From positions 1 through 19,057 of the forward strand of contig PMLN01000147.1 in assembly GCA_003158885.1 (NCBI GenBank): a DNA stretch of 19,057 nucleotides, in the 5' to 3' direction. Source of the stretch: Anaerolineae bacterium. GTDB taxonomy: Bacteria; Chloroflexota; Anaerolineae; Anaerolineales; Villigracilaceae. The translations under genes were made by a program, and so were the position numbers. A model generated the notes under the pieces. That model made no database searches. It was not told the DNA's origin and saw only the letters and a program-made list of their open reading frames with translations. Of the stretch, positions 1 to 6,181 are shown piece after piece. Within the stretch, counting starts at the first letter, position 1; every line of letters begins with the position of its first letter.

Positions 1-34
1 AGTGTTCATGTTGTAAGATTCTTTCACAAACCCG

Positions 35-796
35 TTAAACCATCACGATTTCCACCGGGCAATGATCCGAGCCTGGGACTTCCTCGTGGATGATCACATC
101 CTTCAGGTGCGGGATCAGCGACTCCGAGAGCAAAAAATAATCAATCCGCCAGCCAATGCCGCGCGCCCGCGCTTCAAAGCGGTAGGTCCACCACGTATAT
201 TGAATTCGATCGGGGTACAGGTAACGATAAGCATCCACAAAATGGTGATCCAGGAATTTTTGCACCCATTCGCGTTCCTCAGGCAGGAAACCGGAGGTCG
301 CATTATTCTCTTCGGGGTTTTTTAGATCCATGCTCGTATGCGCGGTATTGAAATCCCCTGTGATGATGATGTTTTCCCCATGACAATGCAGGTCATCGCA
401 AATTTCAAGCAGGCGCGCATAGAATTCCAGTTTATATTCCACACGCTCCCTGCCGCGCTGGCCGTTCGGAAAGTAAATGTTATATAAGATGAAATCCTGC
501 TGGCGGGTCCGGATGACGCGGCCTTCCGCATCAAATCTCGGATCATCCAATCCGAATAAGGTCTCATCCGGGGGTTCACGATAAAAGGTTGCCACACCGC
601 TGTAGCCTGGACGCTGGGCCGGATTCCATGCAAATGGATATTTCAATGCCTGTTGTTGTTCGTCGCTCAACTGGTCGGGACTCGCTTTCACTTCCTGCAG
701 ACACAGCCAGTCCGCGTTTTGCATGAAGGCCCAATCCAGGGCTTTCTTGTTCAAAACGGCGCGAATTCCATTTACGTTCCAGGTTATGATTTTCAT
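35..796 (-). CDS. xth: Exodeoxyribonuclease III (AP endonuclease family)
   Basis: Predicted Mg-dependent 3'-5' exonuclease and apurinic/apyrimidinic endonuclease acting in cytoplasmic base-excision repair. The 253-residue protein has the full endonuclease/exonuclease/phosphatase fold signature: N7 in the opening ITWNVNGIRA, metal-binding E35 in LCLQEVK, Y108 in YNIYFPNG, D148 and N150 in ITGDFNTAH, an aromatic-rich WRIDY segment near 216-220, and the terminal catalytic D244-H245 in GSDHCPV. Length and residue spacing match the ExoA/Xth family, so the gene looks intact. The start at 796 puts the conserved first beta-strand at the very N terminus, as in homologues. No strong Shine-Dalgarno sequence is visible. 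It diverges from the response regulator, with only 20-44 bases between the two starts. The family is clear; whether AP endonuclease or exonuclease activity dominates cannot be read from sequence. Confidence 0.96.
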   Translation of the reverse strand: MKIITWNVNGIRAVLNKKALDWAFMQNADWLCLQEVKASPDQLSDEQQQALKYPFAWNPAQRPGYSGVATFYREPPDETLFGLDDPRFDAEGRVIRTRQQDFILYNIYFPNGQRGRERVEYKLEFYARLLEICDDLHCHGENIIITGDFNTAHTSMDLKNPEENNATSGFLPEEREWVQKFLDHHFVDAYRYLYPDRIQYTWWTYRFEARARGIGWRIDYFLLSESLIPHLKDVIIHEEVPGSDHCPVEIVMV

Positions 797-817
797 ATGT
801 TACTCAATGCGGCATTA

Positions 818-826
818 TGGTAAACT
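818..826 (+). promoter_or_regulatory. Candidate extended -10 element for the response regulator
   Basis: TGG immediately followed by TAAACT (821-826) has the TGN-TANNNT form of an extended -10. The same TGN-TAAACT arrangement occurs upstream of the broken CNBD gene at 3123-3131. It would place a transcript start near 833 and favour the ATG at 841. A matching -35 is poor (TGTTAC at 798-803). This is inference from motif only. Confidence 0.35.
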
Positions 827-840
827 TACCCAAAGCCAAT

Positions 841-1239
841 ATGGAAGAGAAAACCGGAAAACGAATCCTATGTATTGAAGATGAGCCTGAAATGATCGAT
901 CTGATCCGGCTCATTCTTATGCGCCGAGGCTTCGAAGTATTGGGCGCCGCAGGCGGCATGGCAGGCATCAAAGCGGTGCGCGAGCAATTGCCTGACCTCG
1001 TACTGCTTGACTTGATGATGCCCGACATGGACGGATGGGAAGTATACCAACAAATGAAGGCGGACGAATCCACACGTCATATTCCCGTCATCGTTGTCAC
1101 CGCCAAGGCCCAAAGCATTGACAAGGTACTTGGACTGCATATTGCCAAAGTGGATGATTACATCTCCAAGCCGTTCAGCCCGCAGGAATTGATGAATAGT
1201 GTGGAGAACGTCATCAGCCGCAAAAAAGCGGGGTCCTGA
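841..1239 (+). CDS. Stand-alone receiver-domain response regulator
   Basis: Single CheY-like receiver domain with no output domain; it presumably relays a phosphoryl signal by protein contact in the cytoplasm. Key residues (numbered from the M at 817) are the acidic pair E21-D22 in CIEDEPEM, phosphoacceptor D65 in LLDLMMPDMDGW, switch T95 in VVTAKA and K118 in SKPFSP. After the receiver only about ten residues (VISRKKAGS) remain. The frame opens at an ATG at 817, giving 140 residues. I prefer the ATG at 841 (132 residues) because an extended -10 element (TGG TAAACT, 818-826) overlaps the upstream ATG, and the domain begins immediately after 841. Neither start has a clear Shine-Dalgarno sequence. 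No histidine kinase lies in the window, so its partner is unknown. It could belong to a PatA/PilG-like or kinase-coupled phosphorelay. Confidence 0.9.
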   Translation: MEEKTGKRILCIEDEPEMIDLIRLILMRRGFEVLGAAGGMAGIKAVREQLPDLVLLDLMMPDMDGWEVYQQMKADESTRHIPVIVVTAKAQSIDKVLGLHIAKVDDYISKPFSPQELMNSVENVISRKKAGS

Positions 1240-1259
1240 ACAAGGTCAAACCCAAATCA

Positions 1260-1300
1260 ACGGGGCGCATTCCCGGGCAATCAAAGGAACGTCCCGTTTT
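1260..1300 (+). terminator. Weak intrinsic-terminator-like hairpin
   Basis: ACGGGGCG (1260-1267) can pair with CGTCCCGT (1290-1297) through eight base pairs including one G-T wobble, followed by a short T run ending at 1300. The 22-nt loop is long, so this is a weak candidate. It would separate the response regulator from the DUF192 gene. Confidence 0.35.
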
Positions 1301-1309
1301 CATTAGACG

Positions 1310-1681
1310 ATGCCATCCCATATTATTGTACGAAACCAAAACAGGAAAAACGCCGTTCCGGCCCGCATAAAATTCTGCGATTCGTTCCTTTGTCGTTTAC
1401 GCGGCCTCATGTTCCGCTCCTTCCTTGCCCCGGATGAAGGCCTGCTGCTCGTGATCGGGCGCGATTCGCGCCTCGACTCGTCCATTCACATGTTATTCGT
1501 GCCTTTCGACCTGGCCGTGTTTTGGATTAACGCCGAAATGATCGTGGTGGACAAAGTGATCGCCAAATCCTGGCGGCCAGCCTACTTCCCAGCCAAAGCC
1601 GCGCGTTATACGCTCGAAATCCATCCAGACCGATACAACGATTACGAGGTCGGCGATCAAGTCGAATTCAAAAATGCTTAA
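1310..1681 (+). CDS. DUF192 family protein
   Basis: A 123-residue protein that matches the DUF192 family (COG1430), whose molecular role is unknown. Visible family features are RLRGLMFR near 29-36, DEGLLLVIGRDSR near 42-54, the core IHMLFVPFDLAVFWI at about 59-73, a VVDKV strand near 79-83, and YFPAKAARYTLEI near 92-104. There is no obvious signal peptide, unlike many family members that are exported. No clear Shine-Dalgarno sequence precedes the ATG at 1310; the first 15 residues lie outside the conserved core, so the start is somewhat uncertain. Its stop overlaps the start of the exported M23 peptidase by 8 bases (1674-1681), which suggests translational coupling and joint expression with a cell-envelope enzyme. 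The family call is firm; function is unknown. Confidence 0.88.
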   Translation: MPSHIIVRNQNRKNAVPARIKFCDSFLCRLRGLMFRSFLAPDEGLLLVIGRDSRLDSSIHMLFVPFDLAVFWINAEMIVVDKVIAKSWRPAYFPAKAARYTLEIHPDRYNDYEVGDQVEFKNA

Positions 1682-3092
1682 ACGCTCCTGGGTTTTCATC
1701 CTTCTGATTTTCACCTTGTGCGCGGTCCAGCCGGCCTCCGCCCAGACGCCCACCCCCTCCTCCGGGCCGATTTACATCATCCAGCCCGGTGATACGCTTT
1801 CTTCCATTGCAGATCGTTTCAACGTTTCATTGGCAGACTTAATGTCGGCGAACGACATCACAGATCCAAACACCATTCAAGCCGGTCAGCAACTGGTCAT
1901 CCCCGGCCTGGAAGGCGTGACCGGTACGCTTAATTCCGAGGTGATCAACTTTGGGGATTCCTTCCACAGCCTTGTCCGCCAAACGCAAATCCCGGCCGCC
2001 TTGATTCAAAAACTGAATCACATTATCAGCCCCAGTGAGTTTTATGCCGGCGCCAACATGATCGTATCCGATCAGAATAGCGCCTCTGCCCTGAAAAATC
2101 GCACGACCACCCAAGCCGGACAATCACTGCTTGAAATGTCGGTCGGGCAAAACACAGATCCGTGGACTCTGGCAACGCTTAATGGTCTGGCAGGCACATG
2201 GGATGCCCTGCCCGGCGATGTGCTTTATGCGCCCGGTTCTTCATCCACCTCAGAACAGAATGCAAGCGGCTTGCCATCCGCGTTTCTGGATGTTCAAATA
2301 CCGCACCTGCCCTTCAAGCAGGGCGGGACGGCGGAGATCATTGTCAAGCCCGCCAACGGCGCGGCTTTAAGCGGCATGTTGGTGGACAAACCGTTACACT
2401 TCTTTCCCATGGGCGATGGGCGCATGGTGGCGCTGCAAGGTGTGTACGTGGAGCTTGATCCGGGGGTATATCCATTGGAATTGGAAGCCACATTACCCGA
2501 CGGCACAAAACAATCCTTTGAGCAAATGGTACTGGTGGGCATAGGCGATCAACCCAAAGCCGTGCAAATTGTGCCCCCCACCGACCCAACCGCCATGAAA
2601 TCGGAAGATCAACAAGTCGCTTCCATCGTCGCACCTGCCACTCCCACGAAGGAGTGGCAGGGCAAGTTCAGCCTGCCGGTGGGATTGCCTTTTTGCGAGA
2701 AGGATTGGTTCGGCACTCCCAGAACTTTTACCTTCAACGGGAGCCTCTACAATTACTTCCATGCGGGCGTTGATTTCGGCGTATGTTCGACAGATCATCC
2801 CTTTGATATTTATGCCGCCGCGCCGGGTAAAGTGGTCTTCACCAGCAAGGTTCAGCTTCCAACCCGCGGAAACCTCACCATTATTGACGATGGCTGGGGA
2901 GTTTACACAATGTATGCCCACCAAATTGACAATGGAATTTATGTGAACGTCGGCCAGCAAGTCCAGGCCGGACAATTGATCGGCCATATTGGCGCGACCG
3001 GACATGTCACCGGGCCGCACCTTCACTTCGAGATGTGGGTTAATGGTGTACAGGTAAACCCGCTGGATTGGTTAAACAGTACTTTTCCATGA
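1674..3092 (+). CDS. Exported LysM / M23 zinc metalloendopeptidase
   Basis: Predicted secreted peptidoglycan (or cell-envelope) endopeptidase of 472 residues. An N-terminal signal peptide (residues 1-23, hydrophobic core FILLIFTLCAV, cleavage near ASA-Q) is followed by a clear LysM module at about 33-78 (IIQPGDTLSSIADRFNVS). Two degenerate LysM-like segments follow at about 90-131 and 146-188, the second with a TQAGQSLLEMS start and PGDVLYAPG end. Residues about 205-290 form a beta-rich segment like the N-terminal domain of some M23 proteins. The C-terminal M23 domain (355-470) keeps the zinc ligands H363 and D367 (HAGVD) and H451 (HLHFE), plus catalytic H416 in YAH. All key residues are present, so it should be active. 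It is coupled to the DUF192 gene by an 8-base overlap. The natural substrate is inferred from the family. Confidence 0.94.
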   Translation: MLKRSWVFILLIFTLCAVQPASAQTPTPSSGPIYIIQPGDTLSSIADRFNVSLADLMSANDITDPNTIQAGQQLVIPGLEGVTGTLNSEVINFGDSFHSLVRQTQIPAALIQKLNHIISPSEFYAGANMIVSDQNSASALKNRTTTQAGQSLLEMSVGQNTDPWTLATLNGLAGTWDALPGDVLYAPGSSSTSEQNASGLPSAFLDVQIPHLPFKQGGTAEIIVKPANGAALSGMLVDKPLHFFPMGDGRMVALQGVYVELDPGVYPLELEATLPDGTKQSFEQMVLVGIGDQPKAVQIVPPTDPTAMKSEDQQVASIVAPATPTKEWQGKFSLPVGLPFCEKDWFGTPRTFTFNGSLYNYFHAGVDFGVCSTDHPFDIYAAAPGKVVFTSKVQLPTRGNLTIIDDGWGVYTMYAHQIDNGIYVNVGQQVQAGQLIGHIGATGHVTGPHLHFEMWVNGVQVNPLDWLNSTFP

Positions 3093-3102
3093 CATCCATC
3101 AA

Positions 3103-3131
3103 TTGTGCCGCGAGAGTCCCTGTGCTAAACT
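3103..3131 (+). promoter_or_regulatory. Sigma70-like promoter of the broken CNBD gene
   Basis: TTGTGC (3103-3108), a 17-base spacer and TAAACT (3126-3131), with TGC just before the -10 giving an extended -10. It sits about 17 bases ahead of the ATG at 3148, so any leader would be very short. It indicates that a real, transcribed gene once started here. Confidence 0.5.
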
Positions 3132-3147
3132 CGTGCCTATCAAAAGA

Positions 3148-3315
3148 ATGAAAGCCCTGGTCAACTTTCTCAAACAGAGCGACATCTTCCATCAACTAAC
3201 CCCGGCCCAGTTGGAGTTGGCTGCAAACTTGTGCGAGCAGGGTTTGTATCAGGCGGGGAATATTATTTTCAAAGAGAGCAATCACGGTACAACCTGGCGG
3301 CAGATTTGGCAATGA
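3148..3315 (+). pseudogene. Cyclic-nucleotide-binding domain fragment (broken gene)
   Basis: The ATG at 3148 opens a 55-residue reading frame. Its first 40 or so residues resemble the start of a cNMP-binding (CRP-like) domain: KALVNFLKQSDIFHQLTPAQ followed by LELAANLCEQGLYQAG and NIIFKES. A CNBD normally continues for about 80 more residues through a glycine-rich beta-roll and the phosphate-binding cassette. Here the frame runs into an unrelated tail and stops at 3315. The +2-shifted frame stays open to 3416 (MKTPAFENSFFIRPGE region) but shows no recognisable CNBD cassette. This looks like a deletion and frameshift remnant rather than a functional short gene. The intact promoter upstream supports recent decay. 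A short functional protein cannot be excluded. Confidence 0.6.
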
Positions 3316-3384
3316 AGACCCCCGCTTTCGAGAACAGCTTCTTTATCCGGCCCGGCGAAAAGCAAATGTCTAGAAAACGAACTC

Positions 3385-3413
3385 TTGACCATAATCAAAA
3401 GTTAATTTATTAT
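3385..3413 (+). promoter_or_regulatory. Strong sigma70-like promoter for the binding protein / liv operon
   Basis: TTGACC (3385-3390), an exact 17-base spacer and TATTAT (3408-3413), in an AT-rich patch. Each hexamer differs from the E. coli consensus by one base. A start near 3420 would give a leader of about 236 nt before the ATG at 3656. Confidence 0.6.
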
Positions 3414-3655
3414 TAGATGTTAATTAACTATTAACGTGAATATCCTTTCAACTTTGGTTTTCCCCTCCAACGGCCGCAAGAAAGTTCCTTCCATACGTAA
3501 GGAAAGTTTCTGCGGCCTTCTGCTAGGTAATGGTCCTTAATAAAATCCACAGTCTCGAGAGGAGGTGAGGTCGACAATAAAAGTTTTGTCAACTGTTCTG
3601 TCAAACCCGCATTGCGGGTTCTCATTCAAGAAAATAACATTCGGAGGAGCAAGAA
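3414..3655 (+). promoter_or_regulatory. Long structured 5' leader of the substrate-binding-protein gene
   Basis: This gene-free stretch (3316-3655 in all) holds the promoter above and a leader with several elements. A large imperfect hairpin spans 3472-3517: GGCCGCA pairs with TGCGGCC (7 bp), then GAAA with TTTC, then TTCCTT with AAGGAA, closing on an 8-nt loop. A perfect Shine-Dalgarno sequence AGGAGGTGA lies at 3560-3568 with no start codon at normal distance. A second small hairpin, AACCCGC/GCGGGTT with a 3-nt loop, lies at 3604-3620. The real ribosome site GGAGGA lies just before the ATG at 3656. It matches no riboswitch class that I recognise; a T-box motif is absent. Regulatory function is inference. 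Confidence 0.45.
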
Positions 3656-4915
3656 ATGTCTAAACGCTTGTTTGTGTTGGTTTCGCTCGTGATTGCGGCA
3701 AGCATGCTGCTGGCGGCTTGTGGTGGAGCCGCGTCAGGTAAGACCCTGAAGATCGTTTCCGATGAGCCGATGACGGGTTCATCACTTACTCAAACCCAGA
3801 CCATCGTCAATGCCGAGGAACTGCGCCTGGCCCAGGCAAACAATCAGGCCTGTGGCGGCAAATACACCCTCAGTTATGAAGCGTGGGATGATGCCACTGC
3901 AGCCACCGGACAATGGGATGGCGCAACCGAGACCCAAAATGCCACCAAAGCGGCGGCTGATAAGTCCGTCATTGCTTATCTGGGAACCTTCAACTCCGGC
4001 GCTGCCAAGCTGTCCATTCCGATTTTGAATCAGGCCGGCCCATTACTGATGGCCTCCCCGGCTAATACCTATCCTGGTCTGACCCATGTTGCGGCAGGAA
4101 TTACCGCCGCCAATGAACCGGGTGTTTATTATCCGTCCGGTGTCCGCAACTACGCTCGTGTCGCCGCGACGGATGATCTGCAAGGCCCCATTGATGTAAA
4201 CTTCATGGTTTCCCTGGGCGCCAAGACTTTGTACATTCTGGATGACCAGCAAGCCTATGGTAAGGGTGTGGCCGATTCGGTCGCTCAAGCCGCAAAAGCC
4301 GCAGGCATCAATGTGCTCGGCGAGGAAGGCTATGACACGAAGGCCCCTAACTATCAAGCCTTGATGACCAAGATCTCCACCATCGACAACGGCAACCCGC
4401 CGCAGATGATCTTCCTCGGCGCAGTGGTGGATAGCAATTCCTCCCAGATCCTGAAGGATAAAGTCGCCATCATGGGCGATAATACCAAGGTCAAGTTCAT
4501 GGGTCCGGATGGCATCTTCACCCAGGCCTTCATTGATGGCGCTGGCGCCACCGTTGCTGAAGGTGCATATGCCAGCACGCCTGGTCTGGCCCAGAAAGAC
4601 CTGAACGCGATCGGAACCAAGTTCTATGCGGACTACGCGGCCAAATACGGCCCGACCAACGAACCCTATGCGGTGTTGGGCTATGACCTGATGAACGGTC
4701 TGCTCTATGCGATTGAGAACGTCTGCAAGGCGGGCGGCGATCCCAGCGATCGCGCCACCGTGACCAAGGCCTTCATGAACATCAAGGACTTTCAGGGCGC
4801 ACTGGGAACCTGGTCCATTGATGCGAACGGCGATATTACCCTGCCGTACTTCAAGATCGGCCAGGCACAAGGCGGTAAGTACGTTGACTATGGCACCTTC
4901 TCCCTGAAGAAGTGA
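3656..4915 (+). CDS. ABC transporter substrate-binding lipoprotein (LivJ/LivK-like)
   Basis: Extracytoplasmic receptor that captures the substrate and delivers it to the LivH/LivM permease. The 419-residue protein has a lipoprotein signal with lipobox LLAAC and acylated C22, followed by a type I periplasmic-binding fold (Peripla_BP_6 family). Visible fold segments include SVIAYLGTFNSGAAKLSIPI (about 104-123), LLMASPANTYP and TLYILDDQQAYGKGVADS (about 191-208), which marks the second lobe. Branched-chain amino acids are the usual ligands of the family, but the binding-loop sequence is divergent and other amino acids, amides or urea are possible. GGAGGA ahead of the ATG gives a good ribosome site. 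It is the first gene of the transporter unit and is separated from livH by a hairpin, the usual arrangement for expressing the receptor in excess of the membrane parts. Confidence 0.93.
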   Translation: MSKRLFVLVSLVIAASMLLAACGGAASGKTLKIVSDEPMTGSSLTQTQTIVNAEELRLAQANNQACGGKYTLSYEAWDDATAATGQWDGATETQNATKAAADKSVIAYLGTFNSGAAKLSIPILNQAGPLLMASPANTYPGLTHVAAGITAANEPGVYYPSGVRNYARVAATDDLQGPIDVNFMVSLGAKTLYILDDQQAYGKGVADSVAQAAKAAGINVLGEEGYDTKAPNYQALMTKISTIDNGNPPQMIFLGAVVDSNSSQILKDKVAIMGDNTKVKFMGPDGIFTQAFIDGAGATVAEGAYASTPGLAQKDLNAIGTKFYADYAAKYGPTNEPYAVLGYDLMNGLLYAIENVCKAGGDPSDRATVTKAFMNIKDFQGALGTWSIDANGDITLPYFKIGQAQGGKYVDYGTFSLKK

Positions 4916-4931
4916 GATAAATCTTTTCCAA

Positions 4932-4961
4932 AAAGGGGCAGTTGCATGCAACTGCCCCTTT
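4932..4961 (+). terminator. Perfect 15-bp stem hairpin between binding protein and livH
   Basis: A perfect 30-nt inverted repeat, AAAGGGGCAGTTGCA (4932-4946) and its exact complement (4947-4961), followed by TCCTT with no long T run. It lies 17 bases after the binding-protein stop and 86 bases before livH. It may act as a leaky terminator or as a 3' mRNA-stabilising structure that keeps receptor expression above permease expression. Confidence 0.75.
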
Positions 4962-5047
4962 CCTTAAACCATACTTTCGATTTTGGCTGCCATTCAAATG
5001 GTTGAACCCAGGCCAGTCATCAAATTTAGGAACGGAGGCAGTTCATC

Positions 5048-6157
5048 ATGAACAAGGGATTACGCCTAGCGCTTAATATTTTAATTGCCGTTGGAGTCAT
5101 TTATGCGATCCTGCTAATCGGTCCGGTCGCTTCCTTCGATATCCCGATCATTGCAGGCGAGATAGCAAAAAACCCGCTCCAACTGGTTCAATATTTGATC
5201 ATTGGCGTAGCCAATGGCGCAATTTTCGCACTCATCGCTCTCGGATACACATTGGTGTACGGCATTATTGAATTAATCAATTTTGCGCATGGCGATGTTT
5301 TCATGGTGGGTGTGTTTGCTTCATTAACCGTCTTATCGCTGACAGGCACGCTCAATACCACGAACCCCGTTCACATTATTCTCGGACTTGTCCTGGCTTT
5401 GATCCTGGCGATCGTGATCTGCGCGGTTCTTAACGCGGCGGTTGAACGATTGGCCTATCGCCGGCTTCGCAATGCCCCGCGCCTGGCGCCGCTGATTTCC
5501 GCGATCGGCATGTCCTTTATCATCGAAAATATCGGGTTGATTTGGGCCGGGCAGAGCTGGCTGGTGCCCTCCTTTGGCACTTCAGGAGGCGCCGCCCAGA
5601 AGAATTTTCCTGACCTGCTGGGCACAATGTTCACCAGCCTTAACCTCAACCAAAATCTCTTTACCTCCAGTGGAATTCACCTCCGTATCACCATCACGGG
5701 TCTTATCGTTATTGTCCTAGCCGGCGTCTTTATGCTCGGGCTGAGGTTTTTTATCCAAAGCACCACCTTGGGCAAGGCGATGCGCGCCACTGCCCAAAAT
5801 CGTGATGCGGCCAAGATGATGGGCATTGACATTGACACCGTCATCACCGCCACCTTCCTCATCGGCGGCGGATTGGCGGGCGCGGCAGGCTTGATGGCCG
5901 GTCTTTACAATAATACAGCCTGGTGGTTCATGGGTTTCAGAGCAGGCTTATTTGCCTTTACGGCCGCAGTATTGGGAGGCATCGGGAACATCGAAGGTGC
6001 CATGGCGGGCGGTTTTCTCATCGGTATCATTGCATCGTTTAGCGATGGATACCTGGATGCCCGCTGGACGGAAGGCTGGGTCTTTGCCATCCTCGTTCTA
6101 ATACTTATGTTCCGGCCCACCGGCTTGTTCGGCGAACAAGTGGGTGAGAAGGCTTAA
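5048..6157 (+). CDS. livH: Branched-chain amino acid ABC transporter permease, LivH type
   Basis: Inner-membrane permease half that pairs with LivM and is energised by LivG/LivF. The LivH hallmarks are GYTLVYGIIELINFAHGDVF (66-85), the cytoplasmic basic loop VERLAYRRLRNAPR (about 132-145), the ATPase-contacting loop LGKAMRATAQNRDAAKMMGI (241-260) and AAVLGGIGNIEGAMAGG (306-322), ending with RPTGLFGE. At 369 residues it is longer than E. coli LivH (about 308). The excess is an extra N-terminal hydrophobic helix (about 7-27) and a linker ahead of the canonical first helix. A good GGAGG ribosome site (5034-5038) supports the ATG at 5048. It is followed after 24 bases by livM. The family is clear; substrate is uncertain. 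Confidence 0.94.
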   Translation: MNKGLRLALNILIAVGVIYAILLIGPVASFDIPIIAGEIAKNPLQLVQYLIIGVANGAIFALIALGYTLVYGIIELINFAHGDVFMVGVFASLTVLSLTGTLNTTNPVHIILGLVLALILAIVICAVLNAAVERLAYRRLRNAPRLAPLISAIGMSFIIENIGLIWAGQSWLVPSFGTSGGAAQKNFPDLLGTMFTSLNLNQNLFTSSGIHLRITITGLIVIVLAGVFMLGLRFFIQSTTLGKAMRATAQNRDAAKMMGIDIDTVITATFLIGGGLAGAAGLMAGLYNNTAWWFMGFRAGLFAFTAAVLGGIGNIEGAMAGGFLIGIIASFSDGYLDARWTEGWVFAILVLILMFRPTGLFGEQVGEKA

Positions 6158-6181
6158 CCTTGAATCCTGAGAGGTGTCCCA

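Noticed and set aside
3551..3576. CTCGAG and GTCGAC sites flanking the orphan SD, suggesting a cloning artefact.
   Set aside because: Two six-base palindromes can occur by chance, and no vector or other artificial sequence adjoins them.
3431..3625. A 64-codon minus-strand frame in the leader region.
   Set aside because: It is short, has no recognised domain, and coincides with the hairpins and promoter-proximal leader, which explain the sequence better.
3414..3655. T-box or amino-acid riboswitch controlling the Liv operon.
   Set aside because: The T-box conserved core (AGGGTGGNACCGCG) is absent, and I see no other known amino-acid aptamer core; only generic hairpins are supported.
4043..4951. 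A 302-codon open frame on the minus strand across the binding-protein gene.
   Set aside because: It lies antisense to a well-supported lipoprotein gene, its translation resembles no family, and long antisense frames are expected with this codon use.
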